From the NCBI RefSeq assembly GCF_000429865.1, contig NZ_AUCR01000002.1:404988-468987 (forward strand): a stretch of DNA of 64,000 nucleotides, written 5' to 3'. This document shows positions 25,897-33,722 of the stretch, one piece after another (positions within the stretch are counted from its first letter, which is position 1; the number at the start of each line of letters is the position of its first letter). A program made the translations under genes and the position numbers. The notes under the pieces are model-generated. The model did not search any database and had not been told where the DNA came from. It was given only the letters and a program-made list of their open reading frames with translations. The DNA comes from Cucumibacter marinus DSM 18995 (lineage in GTDB: Bacteria > Pseudomonadota > Alphaproteobacteria > Rhizobiales > Devosiaceae).

Positions 25897-26601
25897 TTAC
25901 ACCGAGCGGGTAAGCCCGCCATCGACGCGCAGGTTCTGGCCGGTCATGTAGCCGCCTTCGGGCGAAGCGAGCCAACCGATCAGAGAAGAGATCTCCTCGG
26001 TGCGCCCATAGCGGCCCATGGGCACACGGGCGCGGCGCTCTTCGGTCTCGGGCAGACTGTCGATGAAGCCCGGCAGGACGTTGTTCATGCGGATATTGTC
26101 GGGCGCATATTTATCGGCAAACAGCTTGGTGAAGGCGGCGAGCCCGGCGCGGAAGACACCCGAGGTGGGAAACAGCGGGTCGGGCTCGAATACGGCAAAG
26201 GTCGAGATGTTGATGATCGCGCCGCCGCCTTGTGCCTGCATCAGCGGCGTGACGAGGCGCGTGGGGCGGATGACGTTGAGGAGGTAGACATCGAGGCCTT
26301 TGTGCCAATCCTCATCGGTAATCTCGAGAACGGGGCCCTTCGGGCCGTGGCCGGCGGAATTGACGAGCACATCGACCCGGCCCCAGCGCTGCCTGGCACC
26401 CTCAACCAGCGTTTCGAGATCGCTGGGCTCGAGATTAGAGCCGGTCACGCCGAAACCGCCGAGTTCCTTGCCCAGCGCTTCGCCCTTGCCGGACGATGAG
26501 AGAATGCCCACGCGAAACCCGTCGCTTGCAAGGCGGCGCGCAGCGTCTGCGCCCATGCCCGAGCCGCCTGCGGTGATGAGGGCAACCTTTTGTTCGCTCA
26601 T
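25897..26601 (-). CDS. SDR-fold protein with degenerate catalytic motif
   Basis: A 234-residue Rossmann-fold SDR relative. The N-terminal TAGGSGMG nucleotide motif (10-17), NSAG (81-84) and the NVIRP helix are normal, and S133 occupies the usual serine position. Where YxxxK should be, the sequence reads S147-GVF-R151 followed by the typical AGLAAFTK helix, so both the catalytic Tyr and Lys are replaced. It may be a non-classical reductase or a binding protein. It ends in the usual GGYMTGQNLRVDGGLTRSV. ATG 26601 follows GGAGAA. Probably an operon with the SnoaL-like gene. Confidence 0.82.
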   Translation of the reverse strand: MSEQKVALITAGGSGMGADAARRLASDGFRVGILSSSGKGEALGKELGGFGVTGSNLEPSDLETLVEGARQRWGRVDVLVNSAGHGPKGPVLEITDEDWHKGLDVYLLNVIRPTRLVTPLMQAQGGGAIINISTFAVFEPDPLFPTSGVFRAGLAAFTKLFADKYAPDNIRMNNVLPGFIDSLPETEERRARVPMGRYGRTEEISSLIGWLASPEGGYMTGQNLRVDGGLTRSV

Positions 26602-26815
26602 GATTTTCTCCGGTCTGGTGGTCTGGTTGGGGCCGAGCCTATAGCGGGACAGGTGGCGTTGGCCATGCCGGGCGACACCAGATTCGCACCCGCGACATGC
26701 CGCGACCAGCCTTTCGGGTGTCGGGCTGGACAATTGGCGCATGCCGACGAAAGGCCTGCCGGGGCGTGAAGAACAGGGCTATTATTGGCGCGTTCAACCG
26801 GAATTGGAGGGAACG

Positions 26816-27208
26816 ATGCCGGATCCGACACTATTGATGTGGAGCGCAGTGCTCACATTCGTGATGGTGCTTGCCGCGGGGTTGATCAAATACCGCGCCT
26901 GGACGCCGCAGGGGCTCAACACCATGATGGGCAATCGCGAGCATGTGGACGAGCCGACCGGCCTTGCGAGACGGGCCGACCGAGCCGCCGCCAACATGAT
27001 CGAGAACATGGTGCTGTTCACCGCGGTCTTTGCCGCGGTGCATTTCAGCGGACAGGGTGATGCCCAGGCCAATTGGGGCGCGACCCTGTTTTTCTGGGCG
27101 CGGCTGATCTACTGGCCGGTTTATCTCGCCGGCATCCCTTATCTGAGGACCGGGCTCTGGGCCGTCGCGATCGTGGGCATAGGGATGATGGCCCTGTCCA
27201 TGATTTGA
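26816..27208 (+). CDS. MAPEG family membrane protein
   Basis: A 130-residue four-helix membrane protein: WSAVLTFVMVLAAGLIKYR, a NREHVDEPTGLARRADRAAANMIENMVLF segment matching the MAPEG consensus around the RxxxNxxE motif (here RAAANMIEN), ARLIYWPVYLAGIPYLRTGLW, and a last helix. MAPEG proteins include membrane glutathione transferases; the bacterial group is uncharacterised. ATG 26816 follows TTGGAGGGA. Confidence 0.88.
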   Translation: MPDPTLLMWSAVLTFVMVLAAGLIKYRAWTPQGLNTMMGNREHVDEPTGLARRADRAAANMIENMVLFTAVFAAVHFSGQGDAQANWGATLFFWARLIYWPVYLAGIPYLRTGLWAVAIVGIGMMALSMI

Positions 27209-27292
27209 CAAGCATGGCGGCGGCAATGGCGTTGCCGCCGACCTTTTCCTCGGTTAGCGTTTTGCCCGGTTTGATCAATCTCCGGGGACAAG

Positions 27293-28540
27293 ATGCTGAA
27301 AAAACTGGCTTTTGGAGCGCTGGCGCTGGCGATGGGTGTGGGCTTCGGTCTTGCTGCCCATGCGCAGGATGGCTCAGGCGAAGACGGAATCAACGCGCTC
27401 GCATTTTCGAATGGCACGGTGCTGCTGGGCTATTCGGACGAATATGGCGGCCGCGCCTCATCCCAATGGATTGCGCTGGCGCTGATCGACGAAGATCCGG
27501 CGCTTGGCTGGGCCAGCGCGCAGGGCGCACCAAAGCCGCATTCCTTCGTTTTCGAACTCAACACGGTTTATTCGCTGCACCGGTTCGGCTTTGACAGCGC
27601 GCAGGCCGAGGAAGGCGGGTATCCGGGCATCTCTGCGGAAGAGGTCAGGATTTCGGTGTCGACGGAAGGGGCGGACGGCCCGTGGACGATTGCCTATGAG
27701 GGCACCATCGATCCGGGCATGGCGTCCGCGCTCGACATTCCCGAGCCTGTCGAGGCGCAGTGGGTGAAACTGGAGATCACCGATAATGGCGGTCGCGACG
27801 ATTATACGGAATTGATGGAGTTCAGCGCCTGGGGCCTGCCGATGGAGCCGCCGGCAACACCTGCAGCGGTGTCGGGAACCTATGACACCAATTGGGGCCG
27901 GTTCTATGTGAGCTACAAGGATGGCGCGCTGAGGGGCTGTTACAATCACGATGAGGGCAAGTTCTCCGGCTCGCTGGTGGGAAGCTTCCTCAATATCGAA
28001 TGGCGCGAAACCGGCGACCAGCACGGCAAGGCGGTGATTGCGATCACGGCGGATGGCCGGTTCCTCAACGGCTTCTGGTACGAAAACGGGGCGCGGCAGG
28101 GGACCTGGTTCGGGCCGCTGATGGAGCCGGGCAGCGAGCCGGAATGTGCCGCCGACCTGATCGAGCCGACCAAAACCGCGATCGAGCAGTCGCTTGAGGA
28201 AACCGGGCGTGCGACGCTTTACGGTATCTATTTCGACCTCGATTCAGATGTGCTGAAGGCCGAATCCGAACCGACGCTGAGTGAGGTGCTGGCCTATCTG
28301 ACCAACAATCCGGACAAGGGCGCGCTTTTCGAAGGGCATACGGATTCCCTTGGCGCTGATGATTACAACCTCGACCTGTCAGCGCGACGTGCGGCGGCGG
28401 TTGTGAGTTGGCTGACGGACCGAGGCGTCGATGCCGGGCGGCTTTCAGCCAGCGGTCTCGGCGAAGAACAGCCGGTGGCCGACAATGACAATCCGTCGGG
28501 CCGGGCGCTCAACCGGCGCGTCGAAGTCAGCCTGCAATAG
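27293..28540 (+). CDS. OmpA-family protein with discoidin-like N-terminal domain
   Basis: A 415-residue exported protein. The signal peptide ends AHAQD. Residues about 35-185 are a beta-sandwich resembling F5/8-type discoidin carbohydrate-binding modules (QWIALALIDEDPALGWAS, FVFELNTVYSLHRFGFDSA, EAQWVKLEITDNGGRDDYTELMEF). Residues about 190-300 form a middle beta domain with two cysteines. The C-terminal OmpA peptidoglycan-binding domain is complete (IYFDLDSDVLK, FEGHTDSLGADDYNLDLSARRAAAVVSWL, NRRVEV). It probably links the cell wall to an outer-surface ligand. A strong hairpin follows at 28556. Confidence 0.88.
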   Translation: MLKKLAFGALALAMGVGFGLAAHAQDGSGEDGINALAFSNGTVLLGYSDEYGGRASSQWIALALIDEDPALGWASAQGAPKPHSFVFELNTVYSLHRFGFDSAQAEEGGYPGISAEEVRISVSTEGADGPWTIAYEGTIDPGMASALDIPEPVEAQWVKLEITDNGGRDDYTELMEFSAWGLPMEPPATPAAVSGTYDTNWGRFYVSYKDGALRGCYNHDEGKFSGSLVGSFLNIEWRETGDQHGKAVIAITADGRFLNGFWYENGARQGTWFGPLMEPGSEPECAADLIEPTKTAIEQSLEETGRATLYGIYFDLDSDVLKAESEPTLSEVLAYLTNNPDKGALFEGHTDSLGADDYNLDLSARRAAAVVSWLTDRGVDAGRLSASGLGEEQPVADNDNPSGRALNRRVEVSLQ

Positions 28541-28555
28541 GACGCCTGAATCGGA

Positions 28556-28587
28556 CACGCCGCACTGCTGCGGGGCAGTGCGGCGTG
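28556..28587. terminator. 13-bp perfect hairpin between convergent genes
   Basis: CACGCCGCACTGC, loop TGCGGG, GCAGTGCGGCGTG. It lies between the OmpA gene and the opposing lipoprotein gene. It lacks a T run on either strand, so it may protect mRNA ends or act in a factor-assisted way rather than as an intrinsic terminator. Confidence 0.5.
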
Positions 28588-28681
28588 CCAGGGAACCGGT
28601 GGACGCCGGGGATGGTGTGTTGGAGCGGTATCCCCGAGGACAGGCGAAACACGTCCGCCGGTTCCAAGCCTTGTTTGGTGA

Positions 28682-28888
28682 CTAGCGGCCCAGACAGGAC
28701 GGATCGCTGCGGATCGAGGAACAACATTCCTTGTTGGCGCGACAGATGGATTTGACCCATGCCTCACCGCCCTCGGTCCAGCGGAACTGGGCGCAGCCCG
28801 CGCTGAGCGAGGTGGCCATCAGCGCCGTCACGAGGAGGGCGGCGTGTAGCGCAGAATATCGCCGGGCTGGCATTCGAGGTACTCGCAT
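28682..28888 (-). CDS. Small cysteine-rich lipoprotein
   Basis: A 68-residue predicted lipoprotein: MRVPRMPARRYSALHAALLVTALMATSLSAGC with lipobox LSAGC, and a short mature part AQFRWTEGGEAWVKSICRANKECCSSIRSDPSCLGR carrying four more cysteines. ATG 28888 has GGAG at about five bases, giving a 61-base overlap with the 3' end of the XRE gene; ATG 28873 is the alternative. It is the third gene of the DUF2975-XRE operon. Function unknown. Confidence 0.6.
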   Translation of the reverse strand: MRVPRMPARRYSALHAALLVTALMATSLSAGCAQFRWTEGGEAWVKSICRANKECCSSIRSDPSCLGR

Positions 28889-29040
28889 ATCTTCTCCAGG
28901 GTTTCGAAACGGACGCCCTTGACCTTGCCCTGCCGCAGCAAGGACATGTTGGCCTCGGTAATCCCCACATGTTCGGCCAGGTCCCGCGAGGTGACCCCGC
29001 GCTCGGCCAGGATGACGGCTAGCTTGACTTCTATCGGCAT
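28828..29040 (-). CDS. XRE/Cro-type DNA-binding protein (YozG-like)
   Basis: A 70-residue protein that is almost entirely one helix-turn-helix domain: MPIEVKLAVILAERGVTSRDLAEHVGITEANMSLLRQGKVKGVRFETLEKICEYLECQPGDIL. This small XRE type is regularly paired with a DUF2975 membrane protein. Its ATG overlaps the DUF2975 stop as ATGA, so the two are translationally coupled. It may repress its own operon or be tethered through its partner. Confidence 0.9.
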   Translation of the reverse strand: MPIEVKLAVILAERGVTSRDLAEHVGITEANMSLLRQGKVKGVRFETLEKICEYLECQPGDILRYTPPSS

Positions 29041-29627
29041 CAGACAAACTGCCTGTTTTCGTCTTCGAGACGGGCGGCTTCGGCCAGGATCGCGGCGATG
29101 ACCCAGAACAGTCCGGCGGTGGCGATGGCGAAGAGTTCGGTGGTGCCGAACATGATCGCGACCGCCCCTTTGCCCGTGAGCCAGAGCGAAAGCATGATGC
29201 TCGAGACGGTGTTGCCCACCACATCGACGATGACGGACAGCAGGAGCGCGATGGCGAAACCGCGCAGGGCCACAAGGCCGTCGCGCCCGAAGAAATCGCC
29301 CTGCGAGAAGGCCCGGAACGCGGCAGAGAGCCGCCACAGCGCATAACCGGTCAAAAGAGACGCCGGCAAGTTGACCGCCAAAAGCGCCAGCCGAAGACCA
29401 TTGTCTGGTGCCTGGGTTTCGCCAGCGGGCTGCAGGCCGGCCGCGGTCAACAGGGTCTGTGCATCGGCGAACCACAGCACCAATATTCCGGTGATGACCG
29501 CGAAGGCGGCAAACACCAGCGCCACCCACGACATCACACCACTCAATCGTTCGATCCGGGCCCGCTCTTGCCCTGTCACCTGTTCTTGTCCGGTCACCTG
29601 CGTTTGCCCGGTCACTGTCTCATTCAT
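29040..29627 (-). CDS. DUF2975 family membrane protein
   Basis: A 195-residue protein with four transmembrane segments and the FRAFSQGDFFGRDGLVALRGFAIALL motif of DUF2975. The N-terminal 20 residues contain an unusual direct repeat TGQTQVTGQEQVTGQE. ATG 29627 follows GAGGAGAA, preferred over the upstream ATG 29666. It is the first gene of a DUF2975-XRE-lipoprotein operon. DUF2975/XRE pairs are widespread but their role is not established. Confidence 0.87.
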   Translation of the reverse strand: MNETVTGQTQVTGQEQVTGQERARIERLSGVMSWVALVFAAFAVITGILVLWFADAQTLLTAAGLQPAGETQAPDNGLRLALLAVNLPASLLTGYALWRLSAAFRAFSQGDFFGRDGLVALRGFAIALLLSVIVDVVGNTVSSIMLSLWLTGKGAVAIMFGTTELFAIATAGLFWVIAAILAEAARLEDENRQFV

Positions 29628-29718
29628 GTCGTTCTCCTCAAAAGGCTTGATTTCGTCATAATCCAATGATTATTGTTTTGCAATAAGTTTTATGCCCAAA
29701 ACAGAAAGGAATATGGAT

Positions 29719-30114
29719 ATGACGATAAGGCGTACCGTGATCGCAGGGCTTTTGCTGGTGGTGGCCGGCGGCTTCGCGCTGGCCGATGTGGCCAGGGCCC
29801 AGGATGCCGGCATGACACCGGACGGGCAGGTGAGTGTGGCGGCCGTTCTCGACGGGATCGAGCAGTCCCCGCGCAGCCAGGAGGCCAACATGATGCTCAA
29901 CACCTATCTGATCGCCGCCATCGAGGGCGCGATCGCCATGAGCAAGCGGTTGCCGACGCCGGTGCTGTGCCCCGAACAGTCTTCAGGCGAACTCGACGGA
30001 GCGATGCTGGTGGCGCATTTCACCCGCGCGGTGCCTGATCCGCGGATGCGCGACCAGGTGGCGGCAACCCCGCTGCTCGTCGGGCTTTTGACCGAGAAGT
30101 TTCCCTGCCGGTAG
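29719..30114 (+). CDS. Secreted Rap1a/Tai-like small protein
   Basis: A 131-residue exported protein with signal peptide MTIRRTVIAGLLLVVAGGFALADVARAQ. The mature part (NMMLNTYLIAAIEGAIAMSKRLPTPVLCP ... LVGLLTEKFPC) has the helix-Cys-helix-FPC pattern of the Rap1a/Tai family, which includes immunity proteins for secreted peptidoglycan amidases. No effector or secretion gene lies nearby, so immunity function is not supported here. The start is ATG 29719 (AAGGA at eight bases) or ATG 29713. Confidence 0.68.
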   Translation: MTIRRTVIAGLLLVVAGGFALADVARAQDAGMTPDGQVSVAAVLDGIEQSPRSQEANMMLNTYLIAAIEGAIAMSKRLPTPVLCPEQSSGELDGAMLVAHFTRAVPDPRMRDQVAATPLLVGLLTEKFPCR

Positions 30115-30136
30115 GGCGTCGCGCCTCCTGCCTCCC

Positions 30137-30178
30137 GAAAAGGCCGGTCCGCTTCTGGCGTGCCGGCCTTTCGGCTTT
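30137..30178 (+). terminator. Intrinsic terminator after the Rap1a-like gene
   Basis: AAAAGGCCGG and CCGGCCTTT arms with a loop of about 14 bases, followed by CGGCTTTT. On the plus strand it would end transcription of the gene at 29719. Confidence 0.65.
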
Positions 30179-30270
30179 TCGGGCTCTCGAAAAATGGTGG
30201 CGAACGAATTGGAACTTCGTCCGGCGGGTCTCCGTTTGGCGGGCAGAACACCACAGAAAGGAGGACCGTC

Positions 30271-30864
30271 ATGACGATGTTCACCACGACATCCAGGACT
30301 TCCAACACAACCTTGACCCGTGCGACTGCCAAGACCCCGTTCAAGCCGACGGTTCGTGCTTGGCTTGGCGCGGTGACCGGGACCCTGGCCGGCGCAATGC
30401 TGTTCGCCGCACCGTCCATGGCACAGGATGCGATGGCACCGGACGCGATGGATCAGAATTTCATGGCGCCCACGGTGGAACTGGGCGTTGATGCCACTGC
30501 CGCGGCCAGCGGCGAGGCGAATTCGTCCCGCATGACCAGCGGCGCCGATACCTATGGCGATGTGATCGCCGAGGTGCAGACCAATGTCGGCGTGACGCTT
30601 AACCTCGACGCCTTCGCCGAAGCAGACGAGGTGGATTTCGTCCGCCTGTCCGAGCTGAAGGCCGATCCGGATACCGCGACTCCGACCCTCGACTCGGTGC
30701 TTGAGGGTAATGCCGAGGCCATCGACCGGCTGCAGGCCGATGTCGAGGCCAGTTCGGCGCTGAGGGCCGAAATCGAGGAGCAGGACTTCTCGATCGAGGA
30801 CGTGATCGCCATTGATGCGGCCACCGATGGTACGCTCGATGTCTATGTCGATGACCGCGCCTAG
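30271..30864 (+). CDS. Secreted acidic protein of unknown family (paralogue 1)
   Basis: A 197-residue exported protein. ATG 30271 follows AAAGGAGGA. A long signal peptide ends PSMAQDA. The mature protein is acidic and has a C-terminal domain of about 110 residues: TYGDVIAEVQ, then VDFVRLSELK, two Glu-rich helices (AEAIDRLQADVEASSALRAEI) and the terminus LDVYVDDRA. The same domain, in the same order, ends the gene at 31450. I recognise no named family. The shared ending suggests a conserved fold or export tag. Confidence 0.78.
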   Translation: MTMFTTTSRTSNTTLTRATAKTPFKPTVRAWLGAVTGTLAGAMLFAAPSMAQDAMAPDAMDQNFMAPTVELGVDATAAASGEANSSRMTSGADTYGDVIAEVQTNVGVTLNLDAFAEADEVDFVRLSELKADPDTATPTLDSVLEGNAEAIDRLQADVEASSALRAEIEEQDFSIEDVIAIDAATDGTLDVYVDDRA

Positions 30865-30925
30865 GCGAACCAGGCCCGTGTAAACACGGCACTTCCGCAT
30901 CGCCGCCTCTGGCGGCTTGTGTTAG

Positions 30926-30960
30926 GGTCCCGTCCTTCTCAGGACGGGGCCTTTGATTTT
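30926..30960 (+). terminator. Intrinsic terminator overlapping the YrdB-like start region
   Basis: GGTCCCGTCC and GGACGGGGCC arms (one wobble pair, loop TTCTCA) followed by TTTGATTTT. It should end the transcript of the acidic protein gene. The same bases supply the only possible ribosome site for the TTG-started gene at 30953, so pairing could also limit that gene's translation. Confidence 0.65.
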
Positions 30961-31291
30961 GGACACATTGAACAAGGCAGTGGCCTTCGGGCTTGAAATC
31001 GCCGTTGTGGCGGCGGTCGCCTATTGGGCCTATGGCGCCGGCGGCAGCCCGGTGTGGGGCATCGCCTCGGCGGTGGTCGGCGCGATGCTGGTGATCCTGC
31101 TGTGGGGCGCGTTCGCGGCGCCGCGTGCCGAGCGGCGATTGAGCGGCGTGGCGCTGCTGGTGTTCAAGGCGGTGATCTTCGGGGCCGGGGCGCTTGCCCT
31201 GATCGCGGTGTCGCAATGGATTCTGGCGATCATTCTGGCGGGGCTCGCCGCCGGGCATCTCTGGTATTCGGCCGCCAACGATACGCTCTAG
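30953..31291 (+). CDS. YrdB-like (DUF2568) membrane protein
   Basis: A 112-residue protein with four hydrophobic helices and the WGAFAAPRAERRLSGVALLVFKAVIFG motif of the DUF2568/YrdB family. No ATG lies at the N-terminus; TTG 30953 or TTG 30959 must be used, inside the 3' part of a terminator-like hairpin. Function unknown. Confidence 0.75.
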   Translation: MILDTLNKAVAFGLEIAVVAAVAYWAYGAGGSPVWGIASAVVGAMLVILLWGAFAAPRAERRLSGVALLVFKAVIFGAGALALIAVSQWILAIILAGLAAGHLWYSAANDTL

Positions 31292-31449
31292 GCAAGGGGC
31301 GGGGTCTTCAGACCCGCGCCCTTTAGCCCTCCCGCGTGCGAGCCTTTCCTAAGCCTTTGAATTTCCGCGAAATTGTCACATTTAACTCGGGAACGACAGG
31401 GCGTGGTGCCCGTTTGGCTGTCACGGACGCAGCGAGAAAGGAGCACCAC

Positions 31450-32070
31450 ATGCTTACCACCAAGTCGACCACTCTTCGTGCAACAACCTTCGCCGCGGTT
31501 GCCGCGCTGATGACCGCGCCGGTGATGGCGCAGGACCTTGAGATCGGTACCGATCTCGGCCTTTCCGGTGATACCGGGGTCGAAGTGAGCGAAGACGGCG
31601 TCAATATCGGTGTCGATGCGGATGCAGGGGCCGGTGTCAACGCTTCGGCGGATGACGAAGACGGTGACAGCGAAGCCGATGCCGGCGTGAACGCGGATAT
31701 CGGTGGTGACCTCGACGCCGGTGTCGAAACCGATGAGACACAGATGGCCGACGGCACCCACACCTATGGCGAGGTGATCTCGGACATCAATTCCGGCTTC
31801 GATGCCGAACTGTCGGACGCTGACGACGGTATCGATGTCGATTTCGTGCTGATGTCGGAGCTTGAAGGCAATGCGGCCTCGCATGCCGAAGCGCTCAGCG
31901 ACACCATGCAGAGCCGCTCGGAGCTGATCAGCGATGTGCAGGCCGATTTTGAGGCCAATGCCTGGCTGATGGCCGAGCTCGACGATGAAGGTTTCACCCT
32001 CGACCAGGTCGTATGGGTGGAAGAGGAAGCCAGCGGCGACCTCGATGTCTTCATCGACGACCGCGCCTAG
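31450..32070 (+). CDS. Secreted acidic protein of unknown family (paralogue 2)
   Basis: A 206-residue exported protein started at ATG 31450 after AAAGGAG. The signal peptide ends PVMAQD. Residues 30-95 are an Asp/Gly/Val-rich repetitive region (GTDLGLSGDTGVEV, GVNIGVDADAGAGVNA, ADAGVNADIGGDLDAGVE). The C-terminal domain repeats that of the gene at 30271: TYGEVISDIN, VDFVLMSELEG, acidic helices, LDVFIDDRA. The very high Asp content suggests Ca2+ binding or adaptation to salt. No family recognised. Confidence 0.78.
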   Translation: MLTTKSTTLRATTFAAVAALMTAPVMAQDLEIGTDLGLSGDTGVEVSEDGVNIGVDADAGAGVNASADDEDGDSEADAGVNADIGGDLDAGVETDETQMADGTHTYGEVISDINSGFDAELSDADDGIDVDFVLMSELEGNAASHAEALSDTMQSRSELISDVQADFEANAWLMAELDDEGFTLDQVVWVEEEASGDLDVFIDDRA

Positions 32071-32110
32071 AGCACAATGCGTTCTGATTGAACCAGAACG
32101 CGTGCTCTAG
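32071..32110. repeat. Perfect 15-bp interrupted inverted repeat after paralogue 2
   Basis: AGAGCAC aat GCGTTCTG attgaac CAGAACGC GTGCTCT. It abuts the stop codon at 32070 and is directly followed by dispersed repeat copy 4. It may be part of the same mobile repeat unit. Confidence 0.7.
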
Positions 32111-32111
32111 C

Positions 32112-32173
32112 TTATTGTGATCGCATCGTTATTTGCGAAAAACCGGTACCCACTTTTTCGCACGATGCTTTAG
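32112..32173. repeat. Dispersed Hyphomicrobiales-type repeat, copy 4
   Basis: TTATTGTGATCGCATCGTT..TTTGCGAAAAACCGGTACCCACTTTTTCGCACGATGCTTTAG; nearly identical to the copy at 1181-1240. Inner arms GCGAAAAA / TTTTTCGC pair, as do GCATCGT / ACGATGC. Confidence 0.78.
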
Positions 32174-32211
32174 CCGGACCTGACCTCCGGATCAGCCGAA
32201 TAAGGGCTGAG

Positions 32212-32245
32212 GGCCGCCTTGCAGAAATGCAGGGCGGCCTTTTTT
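32212..32245 (+). terminator. Intrinsic terminator downstream of paralogue 2
   Basis: GGCCGCC ttgca GAAA tgcag GGCGGCC then TTTTTT. A classic stem and T run, placed after the dispersed repeat, which would therefore be transcribed as the 3' untranslated region of the gene at 31450. Confidence 0.85.
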
Positions 32246-32303
32246 ATGCCGCGCAACAGAGTGTGTTGACAAAGGGCCGGGGGTCTGTGATCGCATATCG
32301 GTC

Positions 32304-32516
32304 ATGAGCGAAGACAAGATCAAAGGTCCGGCGTCCTATTTTCCGAGCATTGAGAAGAAATATGGACGCCCGATTTCCTACTGGAAGGAACTGGTTCGCG
32401 CGGCGCGCCCTGCCAGGCACATGGAACTGGTTGCCATGTTGAAGGACCAGCATGGCATGGGGCATGGCCATGCCAATGCGATCGTTGCCCATACGCTTGC
32501 CGAGGACGACGCCTGA
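32304..32516 (+). CDS. DUF4287 domain protein
   Basis: A 70-residue protein. SYFPSIEKKYGRPISYWKELVR followed by HMELVAMLKDQHGMGHGHANAIVAHTLAED is the DUF4287 signature and covers the whole sequence. Soluble, role unknown. It follows a terminator and so should have its own promoter. Confidence 0.88.
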   Translation: MSEDKIKGPASYFPSIEKKYGRPISYWKELVRAARPARHMELVAMLKDQHGMGHGHANAIVAHTLAEDDA

Positions 32517-32579
32517 CCTCGTGACCGTGTGAGTTCCCGCAATTGCCGGGGGCAAGTCCGGTCGCCAGATCGATGTGGT

Positions 32580-33158
32580 TCAGACGCCGATCTCGTAATA
32601 GCCGAGCGCGTCGCCGATCGACTCCTCCTCATAGCCGAAATGCGAGAGCAGGACCTTTTCCAGCGCGTCATAGACCTCGCGGGCGGCGGCGAATTCTTCG
32701 GGGCCCTGATGGCGGATCAGGGCGACGAGGCTTTCGATCAGCCGCTCGAGCAGGGCGTGAACAACCACATGCTCATCGACGAGGCGCTGGGTGACCTTGC
32801 GGAAGGCCTCGGCCTTTTGCGAGAGGACCGGGAAGATCGCCTGATCCTCGATGCCGTGATGCATCTCGATGATCTGGCAATGCTGGCCGCAAAGGTTGCC
32901 GAAGCGGCGTGAGTTCTCGATGAAATGCAGATCGCTTGCGCGCTCGCGCAGTTCCTCGGGCGTGATGGCCCCCTGGGCGGCAGCATCGATCAGCCCACGC
33001 AGAACCTGCATGTTCTCGCGGAAGTGATTGTGGATCATGCGCAAATGCCGGCCCGGCGCGCGCTGTTCGAGGGTCAGGCCTTCGAGCCTGGGCGCCTCGG
33101 GGCGGGTGTCATCGTCAAGAAATTCGATATCCGAAAGAACGGAGGAAGGGGAGTGCAT
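32580..33158 (-). CDS. Hemerythrin HHE domain protein
   Basis: A 192-residue four-helix protein with the hemerythrin-like metal ligands: HLRMIHNHFREN near residue 38, HCQIIEMHHGIEDQAIFP near 95, DEHVVVHALLERL near 129, and LSHFGYEEESI near 176. Such proteins bind a di-iron centre for oxygen, NO or iron sensing. ATG 33158 has no clear ribosome site, so the start is uncertain; a longer frame reaches 33224. Confidence 0.85.
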   Translation of the reverse strand: MHSPSSVLSDIEFLDDDTRPEAPRLEGLTLEQRAPGRHLRMIHNHFRENMQVLRGLIDAAAQGAITPEELRERASDLHFIENSRRFGNLCGQHCQIIEMHHGIEDQAIFPVLSQKAEAFRKVTQRLVDEHVVVHALLERLIESLVALIRHQGPEEFAAAREVYDALEKVLLSHFGYEEESIGDALGYYEIGV

Positions 33159-33257
33159 AGGGCCAGCGCGATTTTGGGGGATTGATATCGCCCTCAAGAT
33201 GCGCACAGCGCCGCGCCGGTGCAAGGGCGGTCACACGGGTGTGCGTGGGGGCCGTCC

Positions 33258-33722
33258 TCACAATGCGTCGCAGACCCAGCTTTGCCATTGCTCCTCGGGG
33301 CGGCCGCCGAGTTTGGCGTAAAAGAGCTTGGCCTTCTCGTTCCAGGGCACGACGGTCCAGATCAACTGACCGCAATCGCCAGCGGCGGCCCTGGCCTTGA
33401 CGGCGTTGAACAGTGCCTCACCGACTCCGGCCCCGCGGGCCTCTTCGGTGACATAGAGCTCCTTGAGCACCATGGTGGGTTTGAGGCTGTAGGTGTAGGG
33501 AATGAGATAGGTCACGGCCATGCCGAGGAGCATGTCCGAACCCTCACGGTGAGCCACCAGTGCCTCGAATTGCGGGGATGTTCCAAGCCCGCGCTTGATG
33601 ATGTCGTCAGGCGTGACGGCAAGGTCGTAGCCCTCGAAATCGGCCAGCGCCAACATGAGGTCGTGGAGTTGTGGCACGTCCGGCCGCGTGAAGGGGCGAA
33701 CGGCGATCGCGGTGGCGGGCAT
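33258..33722 (-). CDS. GNAT family N-acetyltransferase
   Basis: A 154-residue acetyltransferase. The acetyl-CoA binding motif A reads VLKELYVTEEARGAGVGEALFNAV, followed by the beta5 segment LIWTVVPWNEKAKLFYAKLG. The length and core resemble diamine/aminoglycoside-type small-molecule acetylases, but the acceptor is unknown. ATG 33722 overlaps the stop of the upstream gene (ATGA), so the two are co-translated. Confidence 0.9.
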   Translation of the reverse strand: MPATAIAVRPFTRPDVPQLHDLMLALADFEGYDLAVTPDDIIKRGLGTSPQFEALVAHREGSDMLLGMAVTYLIPYTYSLKPTMVLKELYVTEEARGAGVGEALFNAVKARAAAGDCGQLIWTVVPWNEKAKLFYAKLGGRPEEQWQSWVCDAL

